From Petrosia ficiformis (lineage: Eukaryota > Porifera > Demospongiae > Haplosclerida > Petrosiidae): a DNA stretch of 64,000 bases. The notes below the pieces were generated by a model. The model was given only the letters and a program-made list of their open reading frames with translations. It ran no database searches and was not told the DNA's origin. The position numbers and the translations under genes are program-made. This document shows, piece after piece, positions 46,201 to 57,400 of this stretch (position 1 is the first letter of the stretch; every line of letters begins with the position of its first letter). The stretch spans positions 3,543,501 through 3,607,500 of the forward strand of contig OX345653.1 of assembly GCA_947044365.1 (NCBI GenBank), read 5' to 3'.

Positions 46201-49200
46201 ATGGCCACTTAGTTATTGTATGTATAGTTTATCAAACTAGCTGTAGTTTTATTAATGAATATAATATTAGGCTTAATTACTAAAAGGGTTTTAGTTTTAT
46301 TTAACCAACTAAAAGTGCTCATTATTGGCCAATTTTCATTTTAGTTAGTTATAGTTTTACAGTAGACCTTAGACCTGTGATTAAGTTTAGTTAACTAAAA
46401 GTCAAAATGCCTTACTAAAATAGATTGTTTTAGCTATAGTTAATTAAAACAACACTATTATATATGTACATGTAATGGTCAGTGTGTATAGGACAAGGTA
46501 AGCAAAAAGTGGCTTTTTGGGTACCTAGTTCTGTTTGTTTCCAATACAAAATGGCTGAATAATGAAGATTCTAATAGTGTTTCATCAAATCTTGCAGGAT
46601 AAAATTGTTAATACGTCCACTGGTCACAACACTGCTGAACGACTGTTTCAAATTGTTTGTTAATGAATTATTACACAATTCATTGTTTATTTCATCACAG
46701 ACTAATTCTTCCTGATGTGGAATTTGAGCTATCTCCTCTTTCAAACCATGTTGTATCCGACAATATATTCAAAGATGAGGATACCAGAGTAGAGGGTGGA
46801 GCTCAGAAAAAGAGAAACATTCTTGAGGAAGATGAAGAGAAGAGTAGAGAGAAGAGAGAAAGAAGTGCAACCCCACCTGTAGATGATGAGGAAGAGAAAG
46901 ATAATGAAAAAACAAAGAGAATGAAGTTAAATGTGAGATATACATGCATATGTAAATAACAGACAGTCATGTAGGACATTGTTCAGCCAATTTGAAATTG
47001 AAATGTATACAAAAAACAGTATCACCATAAATTTTCACAGGATATAAATTTCGCATTTTTCAAGCAAACTGACGGATGGTGAAAATAATGGCTACGCCCA
47101 CCACATGTGAGCTCGTGTTTAGTGAATGCTAAAATTTATTGTGAAATAGTTGAATATCATCAAAACGTGAAAATTTACGACTATACAGTACATATATATG
47201 TATATGATAGCAGGACAAGAATGGACAAAATATCCAGCAGTCTGTTCACCCTTGGTAGTTGGTAATACGCATGTAATATTATTGATATTTAGGCTAACTA
47301 AAATTTTAACTAAAGCTAGAGCTCAGCTTTTCTATGTAATTGTAATTTTGTTATTTCAGTTAACTCACAATGAAAGGGTTTTATTTACAAACAACATAAT
47401 TGATCTTTTAATATTCTTGCAGAGAGAAGCAACTTTGAAGTTGAAAGACAACCTCACTAAAGTTTTTCCTTCTCCATCACGTGAAGGTTCCATAGCAAGA
47501 AAGAAAGCACCAATACTCTGTGCTACAGGATCAACTCCATATATGGTATGTAGTGTAATTAGTTACGATTGTTTCAATGATTATCAATGAATACACAATG
47601 ATACATACATGTACATGTACATGTACTTAAACTAAACTTAATGTTAGTTATTACAGCTGTTTTGAGTCAATCATGAGCTGGAGTATTAGCTGTTGATACT
47701 GTAGTACTGTGTCAGCTGTTACATATGTGATGGGTGTGACAATGTAGAGAGATAGCTAAACATCTGGGTTTAGCTAATTAAATGGAAGTTCTGGGCTCCT
47801 TCCCTCTCATTTTTCTTCATCGGCTCATGGTTATGTATATGTACATTTCTTGTAGGTATACATAATTATGACATTTATAATAATTAAGTACAGTCATACA
47901 GTGCTTCAAATGGTTTTTGAAAGTGTCCAGCAGAAACATCTGTACAAAACAATATTTGAAATTTTGAAATTATCCCGAAAAAAAAGCAAGTCTTGCTACC
48001 CAGCACTGTACCCATTTATGGCTTACGAGATATAGAAGTAACCCTTTAGGCAATGATTGTTCTTAACTAATAATCAACCTCACTGTGAGGTTGCTGTTCT
48101 TTTTCTTTGATTATAATCAGACAATTTGTTCAGCAAAATGCAATTTTGTCCAGACAAAGAGGTGAATGTCTGTAAAGTGGCCAATTGGCAGACGTTATTT
48201 GAAGTACTGAAATAAACAAGTACTTGTACATGTACTTTACTAGTTCCCTTCATTTCTAATAGGCTTTGTACTCTCAATCATCAGCAACAAAAGAAGCCGT
48301 AAAGAAAGACAGGGAAGCTGCTACTAACAGAATAAAGACGTTACTAACTTCAGATGATCCAGATGAAAAGAAAGGTAAGCTAAGACACAATATGATATCC
48401 ATCTATCATACTTGGGCAAGTACACAGCATTTGTACTTAAGTACAAGTGCAAGTACCGAAAGAAGACTCAAGTACAAGTACAGGGTTTTGACATTGTACT
48501 TAAGTACATGTACTTGTTTGGACCTTCAAGTACAAAGTACAACCAAGTACTCCTAAAAATGTACTTACATGTAAGTACAGTCAACTACAAGTACAAGTAC
48601 TGAAAGAAGACTCAAGTATAAGTACAGGGTTTTGACATTGTACTTAAGTGTATGTACTTGTTTGGACCTTCAAGTACAAAGTACAACCAAGTACTCCTAA
48701 AAATGTATTTACATGTAAGTACAGTCAACTACAAGTAAAAAAGTACTTGACCCCAATTCTGCCATCTCCAGGATTTTGCAATGGAGGGGAGGGCTTTACA
48801 CGGAATATATAATAATCGAGAAAAGTTTATGAGTGTGTAAAAACAATAAATTAATAATACAGTATTAAAACATGTTTCTTTATAACTGACAGAGTAATAC
48901 TTCATACCTGTTCTAGCTGTACATTATATGTATAAAAGGGTTCTGTACTCCTCTAAAGAGCATAGGGAATGCTGTCTAGTCGTCTACCTTTCATTTAATA
49001 TTATCTTTATCCTGTTCATTACTCCAGATTTTGAAACACTAACAACTTCTACTGTCTCTTCAACTTCCACTCTACCTTCAATCTCTGGATCTGCAATATC
49101 CTCAATGCCTCAGTCTACACCATCCTCACTTGCTGTCTCAACAGTACCATCACTACCTGTCTCAAATGCACCATTACTTTCTGTTGGCAACACGCTCATG

Positions 49201-51294
49201 GGGACTACAACTGTGTCAACAAATCAAACAACACATGGAGCAGGATTAAAAGTAGATATTACTGGAGGTTTGAAATTAACTGGTTCACTAAAAACCACTT
49301 CAACTGATAATACTACTAAATCTATTAGCCAACCGAATTCCATTTCGCTTTCAACATCACAACCAAACCTAACTGTATCAGAGTCTCTACAACTACCTTC
49401 AGTGACTTCTTCTCTTCAACAGGCTCCAACTAACCTCTCCCAACACCCAACGTCAAACCTCACCCTACAACAGGCCTCAATGAACCCCTCCCTCCAGCAG
49501 CCCACAACAAACCTTTCTTTACAACAGTCAACAGTAAACCCTTCCCTACAACAGCCCACTGCTTTCCAACCACCCACGTCATTACAGCAGCCGAAATTAA
49601 ACTTCTCCCTCGCAACTCCACAAAAACCATTACTCCCCACAGGAGTTTCTGGTGGTTTTACTGTACCGCTTGGGGGTCTGTTGGGGACTAGTAGCGCTCA
49701 GATATCATTAGCTGCTCCTACCAACGTCACATCTTCTATAACCAATCCTATAACAGCGTTTAGTGGATTATCATCAGGAACAAATTCTTTGGTCTCGACT
49801 TCTAATCCTCAGTTTGGTTTAACTAGTAGTTCTGGTATCATGGGGCAGTCTGGGAATGGAATTAGTGGAATTGGTTTCGGGATACTAGGAAAGCCTGAAA
49901 ACCAGACAGGAGGTGTAGGTTTTGCATCAGGAACAACACAGTCTGGGAACAGTGGTGGAATGAATTTTAGTCTCAAATCTGGCAATGGTTTTGGAATTGC
50001 TCCTCAGTTTGGGAATCAGGCTGGCGGAACTGGTATTAATCTCTCTAATCAGCAAACTACTCTAGTACCCAAGCCACCAGTGACTTCTTCAAACTTTCAA
50101 TTCAGCTTCCCATCAAATGTGCAATCACAACAATCTCAACAAATAAACCTGTTTAACCAGTCTAACCAGTCAAGTAGTCCACCTGTATCTGTACCACAAA
50201 ATATATTTGCTTTTGGAAACCAAAATGTGTCCACCAATACAAGCTCACTGGCTGTCCCAACATCGTCCTCTACTGTTCAACTTGGTCCATCTAGTAAAGG
50301 AGGATTTCAGTTCAGTCTTACTAATAATACATCATTTAGTTCCAATGTTACTCCTCAAGTGTCTTTTGGAAAGTCTCTGTTTAATCAACAATCAAGTATA
50401 CAACAACAACAGAAACCTAATTTACAGTTTGGGAAACAAAATTCAACAGAGCCTCCAGGAAATTCAATATTTAATTTCGGTCAGAAGCAACAATCACAGA
50501 TAACCAGTCTACAGATGCCGCCACAACAGGGACAGACACAATCATCAGGCCTTCAATTTAATTTCCAAAAGCCACCTATTAACCAGACCCAATCAGGTAA
50601 TAATCTTTCAACCTCTAGTGGTGGGTTCAATTTTGGATCTGGAAGTAGTGGACAGGGCCAATCTCTTTCCTTTGGAGGAGGAAATACTGGTTCCGTAGGT
50701 AACACACCTCAACAGCAATCTAACTTGTTTGATCCAACAGCAAGACCGGCTTTTAATTTTAGTATAGGCAGCAACTCATCCAACAAGAAACAACTTGACT
50801 TTGGTAATACAGGTAATAGTGGTAACACAGGTACTGGTGTGTTTAGTGCTGGTACTGGTAATAATATGTCTTCATTCCAAAATGGACAGTTGAATCAATC
50901 GACTCCATCAATGTTCCAGTTTGGCAGTCAAACTTCCGGCACTAACCAATCAAATCACGTATTCAATAATACCAATCCAGATTCCAAACCACAATTTCAG
51001 TTTGGAGGGAACCAGACAACATTTGGAGGGAACGTATCGACCAATCAGAATAAATTTCAGTTTAATATTGGAGGAGGAGGACAACCAATTCAGCAACCTC
51101 CTTCCTTCACCAATAACAAACCAATGTTTCCTTTCCCCTCCTCTTCAAATACTCAAATGTCCGTTTCACAACAAAATAACACTGGATTCAACTTTGCAGC
51201 TGTACCTAGCAATGTTGGTGTCAATTTTTCAGCTGGTATGAATGGTAAAACTAATCGCCCAGTAGCATCAGCTAGAAGACGGCGAAAAAATTAA
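40207..51294 (+). CDS. POM121: POM121-like FG nucleoporin
   Basis: Ten exons (40207-40313, 42555-42767, 43171-43407, 44020-44109, 44997-45083, 45660-45800, 46701-46932, 47423-47545, 48263-48374, 49028-51294) give 1202 residues with matching phases. The N-terminal half is basic and Ser/Pro-rich. Residues about 173-218 contain SPVIVKLSEPEKK and then DPCDKNVVVSALKQKRKR, closely matching the vertebrate POM121 blocks SPVTVRIAPPDRR and DPCAKETVLSALKEKKKR. The last exon (from residue 448) is a Gln/Asn/Ser-rich FG domain with many FG dipeptides (FAFGNQ, FNFGSG, FQFGGN, LSFGGG) and ends in a basic tail, ASARRRRKN, as in POM121 and NUP153. No transmembrane segment is visible, unlike vertebrate POM121. 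The protein should act at the nuclear pore; NUP153 is the main alternative name. Confidence 0.8.
40930..41190. mobile_element. Dispersed repeat family B, best-preserved copy
   Basis: Left end GGTCATTCACATTCACCATGACCTCA is inverted at the right as TGAGGTCATCGTGAATGTGAAC, giving an imperfect terminal inverted repeat. The interior carries the ATTAACCTTATGACATTAAA block. About 260 bp, non-coding, in POM121 intron 1. Confidence 0.75.
41270..41440. mobile_element. Dispersed repeat family E, copy 1
   Basis: GTGACGGGAAGCC, AAATGGGAGGAGTTTCCTG, GCTGATTTTAATCGATT and TGATTCCCAGCCCTA recur in the same order at 45948-46095. The CAGCCCTA end resembles hAT termini. Confidence 0.75.
41783..42312. repeat. 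48-bp minisatellite, about eleven copies
   Basis: Unit: CATGAGTCTCGTGTAACC, then ACACCCTCTCCATACATTAA, then TCTACATGTA. Copies are about 48 bp with few substitutions, in POM121 intron 1. Confidence 0.95.
42892..43042. mobile_element. TA-flanked GTGTTGTTTTAGTTA MITE, truncated copy
   Basis: Left end after TA reads GTGTTGTTTTAGTTAACTAT and keeps the AACTATAACCCCTTTTAGTA and AATTGGCCAATAATGG blocks. The right terminus is missing. Confidence 0.65.
43465..43990. repeat. ACATGTACATGT-rich minisatellite, POM121 intron 3
   Basis: Self-complementary ACATGT units embedded in a longer unit with CTTTGACTACATGTACATT and ACTTGGTTTCATGTACATGT. The array ends just before the exon 44020-44109. Confidence 0.85.
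44280..44545. repeat. TTTAATTATTATCCAAAG / TTATCCACAGTCACATGTA tandem repeat
   Basis: Four units of about 65-85 bp in POM121 intron 4. Each contains a consensus-like acceptor (TTATCCACAG). Confidence 0.85.
44688..44925. mobile_element. Dispersed repeat family B, copy in POM121 intron 4
   Basis: AATGATCTCAAAAAAATGTTC at the left and ATGAGATCATCGTGAATGGG at the right, with the ATTAACCTTATGACATTAAA core. Confidence 0.7.
45105..45345 (+). mobile_element. tRNA-derived SINE, copy 2, with inverted tail at its 5' end
   Basis: Box A-like GACTCAGATGGTAAGAGTGC and box B-like GGTCCTGAGTTCAATCCC are followed by a TTTTCCAGTTTTCCTTTG tail and CATGCCTGTAT. The left end (ATATGCAGGTATGAGAAAATT…) is the inverse of that tail, so the tRNA-like body lies between long inverted repeats. 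The family is shared with 16915-17060. Confidence 0.75.
45345..45560. mobile_element. Dispersed repeat family C, copy 2 (inverted relative to the others)
   Basis: TTTGATAAGCTCATATGATG, AAAGAGCTTATTTGGCACT, TTTGGGCCAGATGGTGCA and GGCTCAAGATGTATTCCCAA match 61545-61775 in reverse orientation. It abuts the SINE on its left. Confidence 0.8.
45948..46095. mobile_element. Dispersed repeat family E, copy 2
   Basis: Same ordered blocks as 41270-41440 (GTGACAGGAAGCC through TGATTCCCAGCCCTA), about 90% identical by eye, in POM121 intron 6. Confidence 0.75.
46179..46455. mobile_element. TA-flanked GTGTTGTTTTAGTTA MITE, complete copy
   Basis: GTGTTGTTTTAGTTTAGCTA at the left, TAGTTAATTAAAACAACAC at the right, TA on both sides (46177-46178, 46456-46457). 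277 bp, in POM121 intron 6. Confidence 0.85.
47900..48225. mobile_element. Dispers
   Basis: Dispersed repeat family D, copy 1: GTCCAGCAGAAACATCTG, CCATTTATGGCTTACGAGAT, AATCAACCTCACTGTGAGG, TTTTGTCCAGACAAA and AAGTGGCCAATTG recur in reverse orientation at 52230-52545. No coding capacity is seen. It lies in POM121 intron 8. Confidence 0.75.
48440..48740. repeat. 144-bp direct repeat rich in AAGTAC
   Basis: Two near-identical 144-bp units (AGAAGACTCAAGTACAAGTA at 48461, AGAAGACTCAAGTATAAGTA at 48605) in POM121 intron 9. The units are themselves built of AAGTAC/GTACTT palindromic hexamers. Confidence 0.9.
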
Positions 51295-51940
51295 TGACAT
51301 ACATGTTTGTTTGTGACTAATTTTCCCTGTAATGTAACATTTCTAATTTATAAAGTATAATTTATATCGTGTTGTATTTCACTATAATGTATTATTTTAT
51401 GGTGGTGGTTTAACATATAAAAGTGTGTACTTCAACTACTTTTCAATCACGAAGTGTCTGTGTAGTCTTGTGTAGCTAGACCCAACCCACTATGAAGTTA
51501 GGTCATTACTAACTATTAAACCAGAGGGCAAGTGTAGTAGTGACACCAAAATGAAATAAAATTTCTACTCTACATGTATGTATGCACTGTGTTACTGTTA
51601 CAAAATAATTGATACTGGAGGCTCTAGTTGCAAAATTATGGCTTTTCAAAGTTCATAAAACAAACTCGCTCTATGTATAATACCACACCTCCAATAGAAT
51701 AATATGTGAAGTACATTTGTATATACTCAAGAACAATAATTGCAACTTAGTATAACGAATGTAATCTCAGATTTTGTGAGATTCAATATCATTGTGTAAA
51801 TCTGTATAGAGTTAACCTCAAACCCAAGAGTAATAGTTTAGTACAAAACAATAATAGTCAAGAAGAAATGGAGTAAACTAGATAAACCAGTTTATAAAAC
51901 AGGTTAAACCTATTTTAGTGAAGAGAATGTGATGATTATA
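51295..51940. other. Convergent intergenic region, POM121-like / HDAC
   Basis: 646 bp between two stop codons, AT-rich and unique. AATAAA on the plus strand at 51555-51560 may end POM121 transcripts. I see no other gene. Confidence 0.6.
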
Positions 51941-54377
51941 TTATTGTTCCATAGGTTCATCCTCAATCTCCCCTTGATTAGTGGGCGGAGCTTGGGGAGT
52001 TTGATCTGACAATATAGTAGACGATTTCTCAGGACTAAAGAAATGTAATAAAAGTATTATAATAATTGATTACTCTGCAATTAATACAGTAACCATAGTC
52101 ATAAGGACAGGATATCCCAAAATGAAATGATGGATGATAGATAATTGTTTAATGCAAGAAGACTAATAAGTGTACTTCCTACATGCACATTACTAATTTT
52201 GTCGACTTCTGTACAAAATGGCAGAATAGGGTGTTACAGTATACATGTACATGTAGTATTGATGCATCCAGCAATTGGCCATTTTACGGACATTTTGGCT
52301 TCTTGTCCAGACAAAATTGCATTTGACTGGTTGTTATAAATATGATACAAAAAAATAACCTTGTAGTGAGGTTAAGTATTAGTCAAGAGCAGTCACGGCC
52401 TAATGGATTTCTTCTATATATCATAAGCCATAAATGGGTACACTACTGGTTTTCTGGACAAAATCCACAACTTGCTGGTCAAATATTTTTTTGTCTGGTC
52501 AGATGTTTCTTCTGGACGTTTTTAAAAATTACTTCAAGTACTGTATATGTCAATAAAAAGTTACCATACAGTAACATCAGTTCTATGGTACATGTACATG
52601 TATAGTAATTACTGTCTCACTGCTGTGGTATTCCATTGGTACATACAGCAATTACTGTTAAAACTACTGTTGAACTACTGCAGTTAGAAAATGAAACTAC
52701 TGAGTAATTACTGTACTGTATGATGACACTTATTGATATATACTGTACTAACTAATTGAATATTTGACTATTTTCCTAGATCTGGCCTCAAATCATGAAC
52801 AACAATTTCCGTAAAGGAAACATAAATATATATACATACCTCTTTGTCTTTCCAGTTTCCATATCTTGTCCCTCTTTAGGAGATGTAGTCAAGAAAGAAT
52901 CAAAAATGGGTGCAGTTATTTTAATGTCATCAGTGGTACTGGAGGGGGTGGGGCTTGGAGACGGTTTCTTGCCATAATCTTCCTTTGTAAGGCGAGGTCG
53001 TTTTCTAATAATTGGTTCTTTATATGATCTGGAGTCCTTCCGTCCATCGCCTTCATCTTCCGAGTCAGAATACTCATCATCTCGGGCTATTCGTTTGTCA
53101 CGTGTTCTCTCTGGGTTATGAAATAAAGAGAAATGGATAACGGATAGACAGAAAACGCTAATACATGTACTCACGAGAAATTCTCTCATCAGGGTCTTCT
53201 TCTTTGACTTTGGGTTCCTCAATACCATCTTCAGGAATTGCTATTTTGAAATAATGATAATTATTATGTTGTATGCATAAATATTGACCACGCCCACACC
53301 CACGCCCACACGAAGTGTAAAACTTATAAAATTTGCAATTAATTTTTTTATTAACTTACGTTGCATTTGTACACTTGGCGCTGAGGGGATGAGTCTGAGG
53401 TTTTCAAATAGTTTTATTTTGATCTTTTCGAGGTACTCAGGAGAGTTCTGATTGGACATATTTGTGGGGCTAATGTGAAGTTTAAAATCGGGACCAAAAT
53501 ATTCAAAATAGTCATTGTATGGGAGATCTGAGGAAATGAAAATGAAATATTGAAATTCATGTGTTGTTTTCACAAAAATATTTAAATATCATTGCTCACG
53601 ATATCTGTCAAAAGATGTTCAGAAATAATGTTAAAATACTCTAAATTTGACTGTTATGCATATTTTGACCTGTTTTGATCATACACTGTGGGACCAGATA
53701 TTAGGAAATGGAGGGTTTCATAGAGGATGTTTTGTTAGGGAGGAGAAAGAATTGATCACGAGAAGCACACTGCTCTCGGGGAGGTCTGGGGGTGCTCCAC
53801 TTGGGAAATGTTTTTTTTTTTTTAATTTAGGCTCTCTGAGGTTGCTTCTGGGGCCCCAGAAGGTTTGTACATTGTAGCTAAGATGTTGTGAAATAAATTA
53901 GGCCTGAAATCTAGTGGAGGGGAGGGATATCCCGGGGTACCCCCCCCCCCCCCCCCCTCTGTATAAAACTCTGAAATGCCTGGCTGTTATCATACATGTG
54001 ATATTATGAGAAAGCAGATGTAGCATGTACAGCAGAGTACAGGAAGATACTGCACATGAGAACTAGTGTATGCTTAATAACCAAATACGAGATTATCTGT
54101 GACTAGTCAAACTAGTTATCATTAACAAAATCATATGTGTGACTTACTGGTGTTGTTTAGTATGACAATAATGAACAATTTTAGTTAATAAAAGGCTCTA
54201 GTTTACAGTTTACTAACTATACCAGTGATCATTATTGGCCTTTATAGTTTACAGTTAAAACAACACTAGACTACGAAGAGAAGTTGGTGACAATATAAAT
54301 ACATACTTCATGTTATCATAACAATTTTACAGTTACATGTATTAGACTACAAGAGAGACAGAGAAAGACAAATACTC

Positions 54378-54420
<43 letters not shown>

Positions 54421-57400
54421 AATACCCACAGAGAGAGAAAGAGATAGAGAGTAAAGAAAAAGCAATGACTTTATAGGAACAGCTATCCCTAATTCTAATT
54501 TTCATTCATTGTTTTATTTACCATTTGCTACAACACAGTTTAATGCAGTTGATGTTTCATAAGTCCAACATCGTGCTACGTTACGTATCGTGTAACCTCC
54601 TCCACCCATCAACAAGATGGGTATGTTAAACCTACGCATGTAGTCCACACACTCAGCATGACCTGTGTTTGGGAATCAGTCCAGATTAAAGAATGTGATA
54701 ATCAAGAATTCAAACATACATGTATATTTACAAATCTCCCATTATTCACAGATACAATTACTATTATAAAATAATAAACTACATGTATTAGTAACTATGG
54801 CAACCATTATAAACGTATTATACATTTGTGTAACTACTTGTGAAAGGATGAACAACCATATTTGCATGTGTTAGTTACTATGGCAACTATTATATCTACA
54901 TATACATGTACATACCTTACAACCCAACTTGTACGTATTAGTTACTATGGCAACATTATATCTACATATACATGTACATACCTTACAACCCAACTTGTAC
55001 GTATTAGTTACTATGGCAACATTATATCTATGTGTACAACAGTACAAGTACCTTTAAGTGAAAGGCTGAAACAACCCAACTTGCATGTGTTTGTTACTAT
55101 GGTAACATTACAAGTATATCTATGTACCTTTCAGTGAAAGGTTGAAACAACCCAACCTATCTCCAGCCAATGAATCTGCACCACACTGTAAAACAATAAC
55201 AGTAGGACGATAAACTTCCATCACTTTGGACATCACCTGAAGAGGAGGAGAAGGAGGAGGAGGAGGAAGAGGAGGAGAAAGGGGAGGAGGATGAGGTGAC
55301 AGAAAAACAAAAAAAGAAAATATGATATTTATAGCATTATTAAAAAACTGGTATTACTAACAGGTTTAAAAATAGATTGATATGATTCATCATCTATTCC
55401 ATCACGTAAAGGAAAATTTACAGCATAATATTTTCCCTTCTCAGATCCTACATCCTGTAAAGAAAGATATATCAATTCATATATATTATACATGTATGTA
55501 TATGTACCTTCATCAATTTACAAATATGTACATACTTATGTACCTTCATCAATTTACAAATATTTACACTGTACATACATATGTACCTCCATCAAGTCAT
55601 ACATATTACATGTATATGTACATGAACCTTCCATACATACGTACCTCCATCAAGTCATACATACATATGTACATGTACTAGTGTTATTTTAGTAGTTTGA
55701 CAATAATACCATTATACGGCTTACTAAAAGGATTTTGGTTTTAGTTAACTAACTAATGTGTCATTATTGGGCACTTTTCATTTTAGTTATTTATAGTTAT
55801 TACTGTAGACATGTACATTGTAATTTAGTTATAGTTTAGTTAACTGAAGTCATCATATCTTAATTACTAAAAGGGTATTTTAGTTATAGCTATAATCAAA
55901 TAAAACAACACTTATATGTACATGTACATACAAAATATGTACCTCCATCAAGTTACTAATATGTACATGTACATACATATGTACCTCCATCAAGTTACAG
56001 TTGTATACATACACATACATATGTACCTCCATCAAGTTACTAATATGTACATGTACATACATATGTACATCCATCAAGTTACAGTTATATACATACACAT
56101 ACATGTACATATGTATCTCCATCAAGTTACTAATATGTACATGTACATGTACATACATATGTACATACATATGTACCTCCATCAAGTTACTAATATGTAC
56201 ATGTACATACATATGTACATCCATCAAGTTACAGTTATATACATACACATACATGTACATATGTATCTCCATCAAGTTACTAATATGTACATGTACATGT
56301 ACATACAAAATATGTACCTCCATCAAGTTACTAATATGTACATGTAGTCATGTACATACAAAATATGTACCTCCATCAAGTTACTAATATGTACATGTAC
56401 ATACATATGACATATGTACATCCATCAAGTTACAGATATATACATACACATACATATGTACATGTACATCCATCAAGTTACTAATATGTACATGTACATA
56501 CATATGTAATCCATCAAGTTACTAATATGTACATGTACATACATATGTACATCCATCAAGTTACAAATATGTACATGTACACGTACCTTCAAATCCCCAG
56601 TGCCAGGAAAATACTCCCCATACTTATGAAATGAGACAGTCATAACTCTATCTGTTGTATAGAATGCCTCCTCAACACCATCTCCATGATGAATATCAAT
56701 ATCAATATATAACACTCTCTGATGATACCTTGTAAAGAATTAAAGTACAATGACTGAAGTCCTCAAAATTAGGATGTGATGATTTTATACTATACCATAG
56801 TATAATGTATAGTTTAATGTCATAAGGTTAATACATGATTATACTGTAACTCAATAATGAAGCAATGGATTGAGATTTAACATACACAAAAAAGAACAGG
56901 AAGAATAAATGGTACAGGTAAAAAGACTGTTGGAGATTCCAAACTAAAGTTATAAACATTTTTCTGAGGTCAAGGGGAACGTGATGACCATGAATATTTG
57001 TGCATCAGATAAACACATGTAGTATTACAATTAAATATTTATGAATAGGGGAAAATGTTTAGTGTGATACTAATTTTAAGGGTCTGGTACTGATGTCAAG
57101 GGTCTGATATTGTTAAGGGTCTGGTACTGATGTTAAGGGTCTCTACTGATGTTAAGGGTCTGGTACTGATGTCAAGGGTCTGATATTGTTAAGGGTCTTG
57201 TACTGATGTTAAGGGTCTGGTACTGATTTTAAGGATCTGATATTGTTAAGGGTCTGGTACTGATGCTAAGGATCTGAAATTGTTAAGGGTCTGGTACTGA
57301 TGTTAAGGGTCTGAAATTGTTAAGAGTCTGGTACTGATGTTAAGGATCTGATATTGTTAAGGGTCTGGTACTGATGTTAAGGGTCTGATATTGTTTTTGT

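Noticed and set aside
50207..50503. Alternative open frames inside the last POM121 exon
   Set aside because: They are shadow frames of the Gln/Asn/Ser-rich FG coding sequence, with no independent signals.
40207..51294. NUP153 as the name of the FG nucleoporin
   Set aside because: There are no zinc-finger (RanBP2-type) motifs, and the DPC...VSALK block and the preceding SPVIVKL block fit POM121. The basic tail alone is compatible with both.
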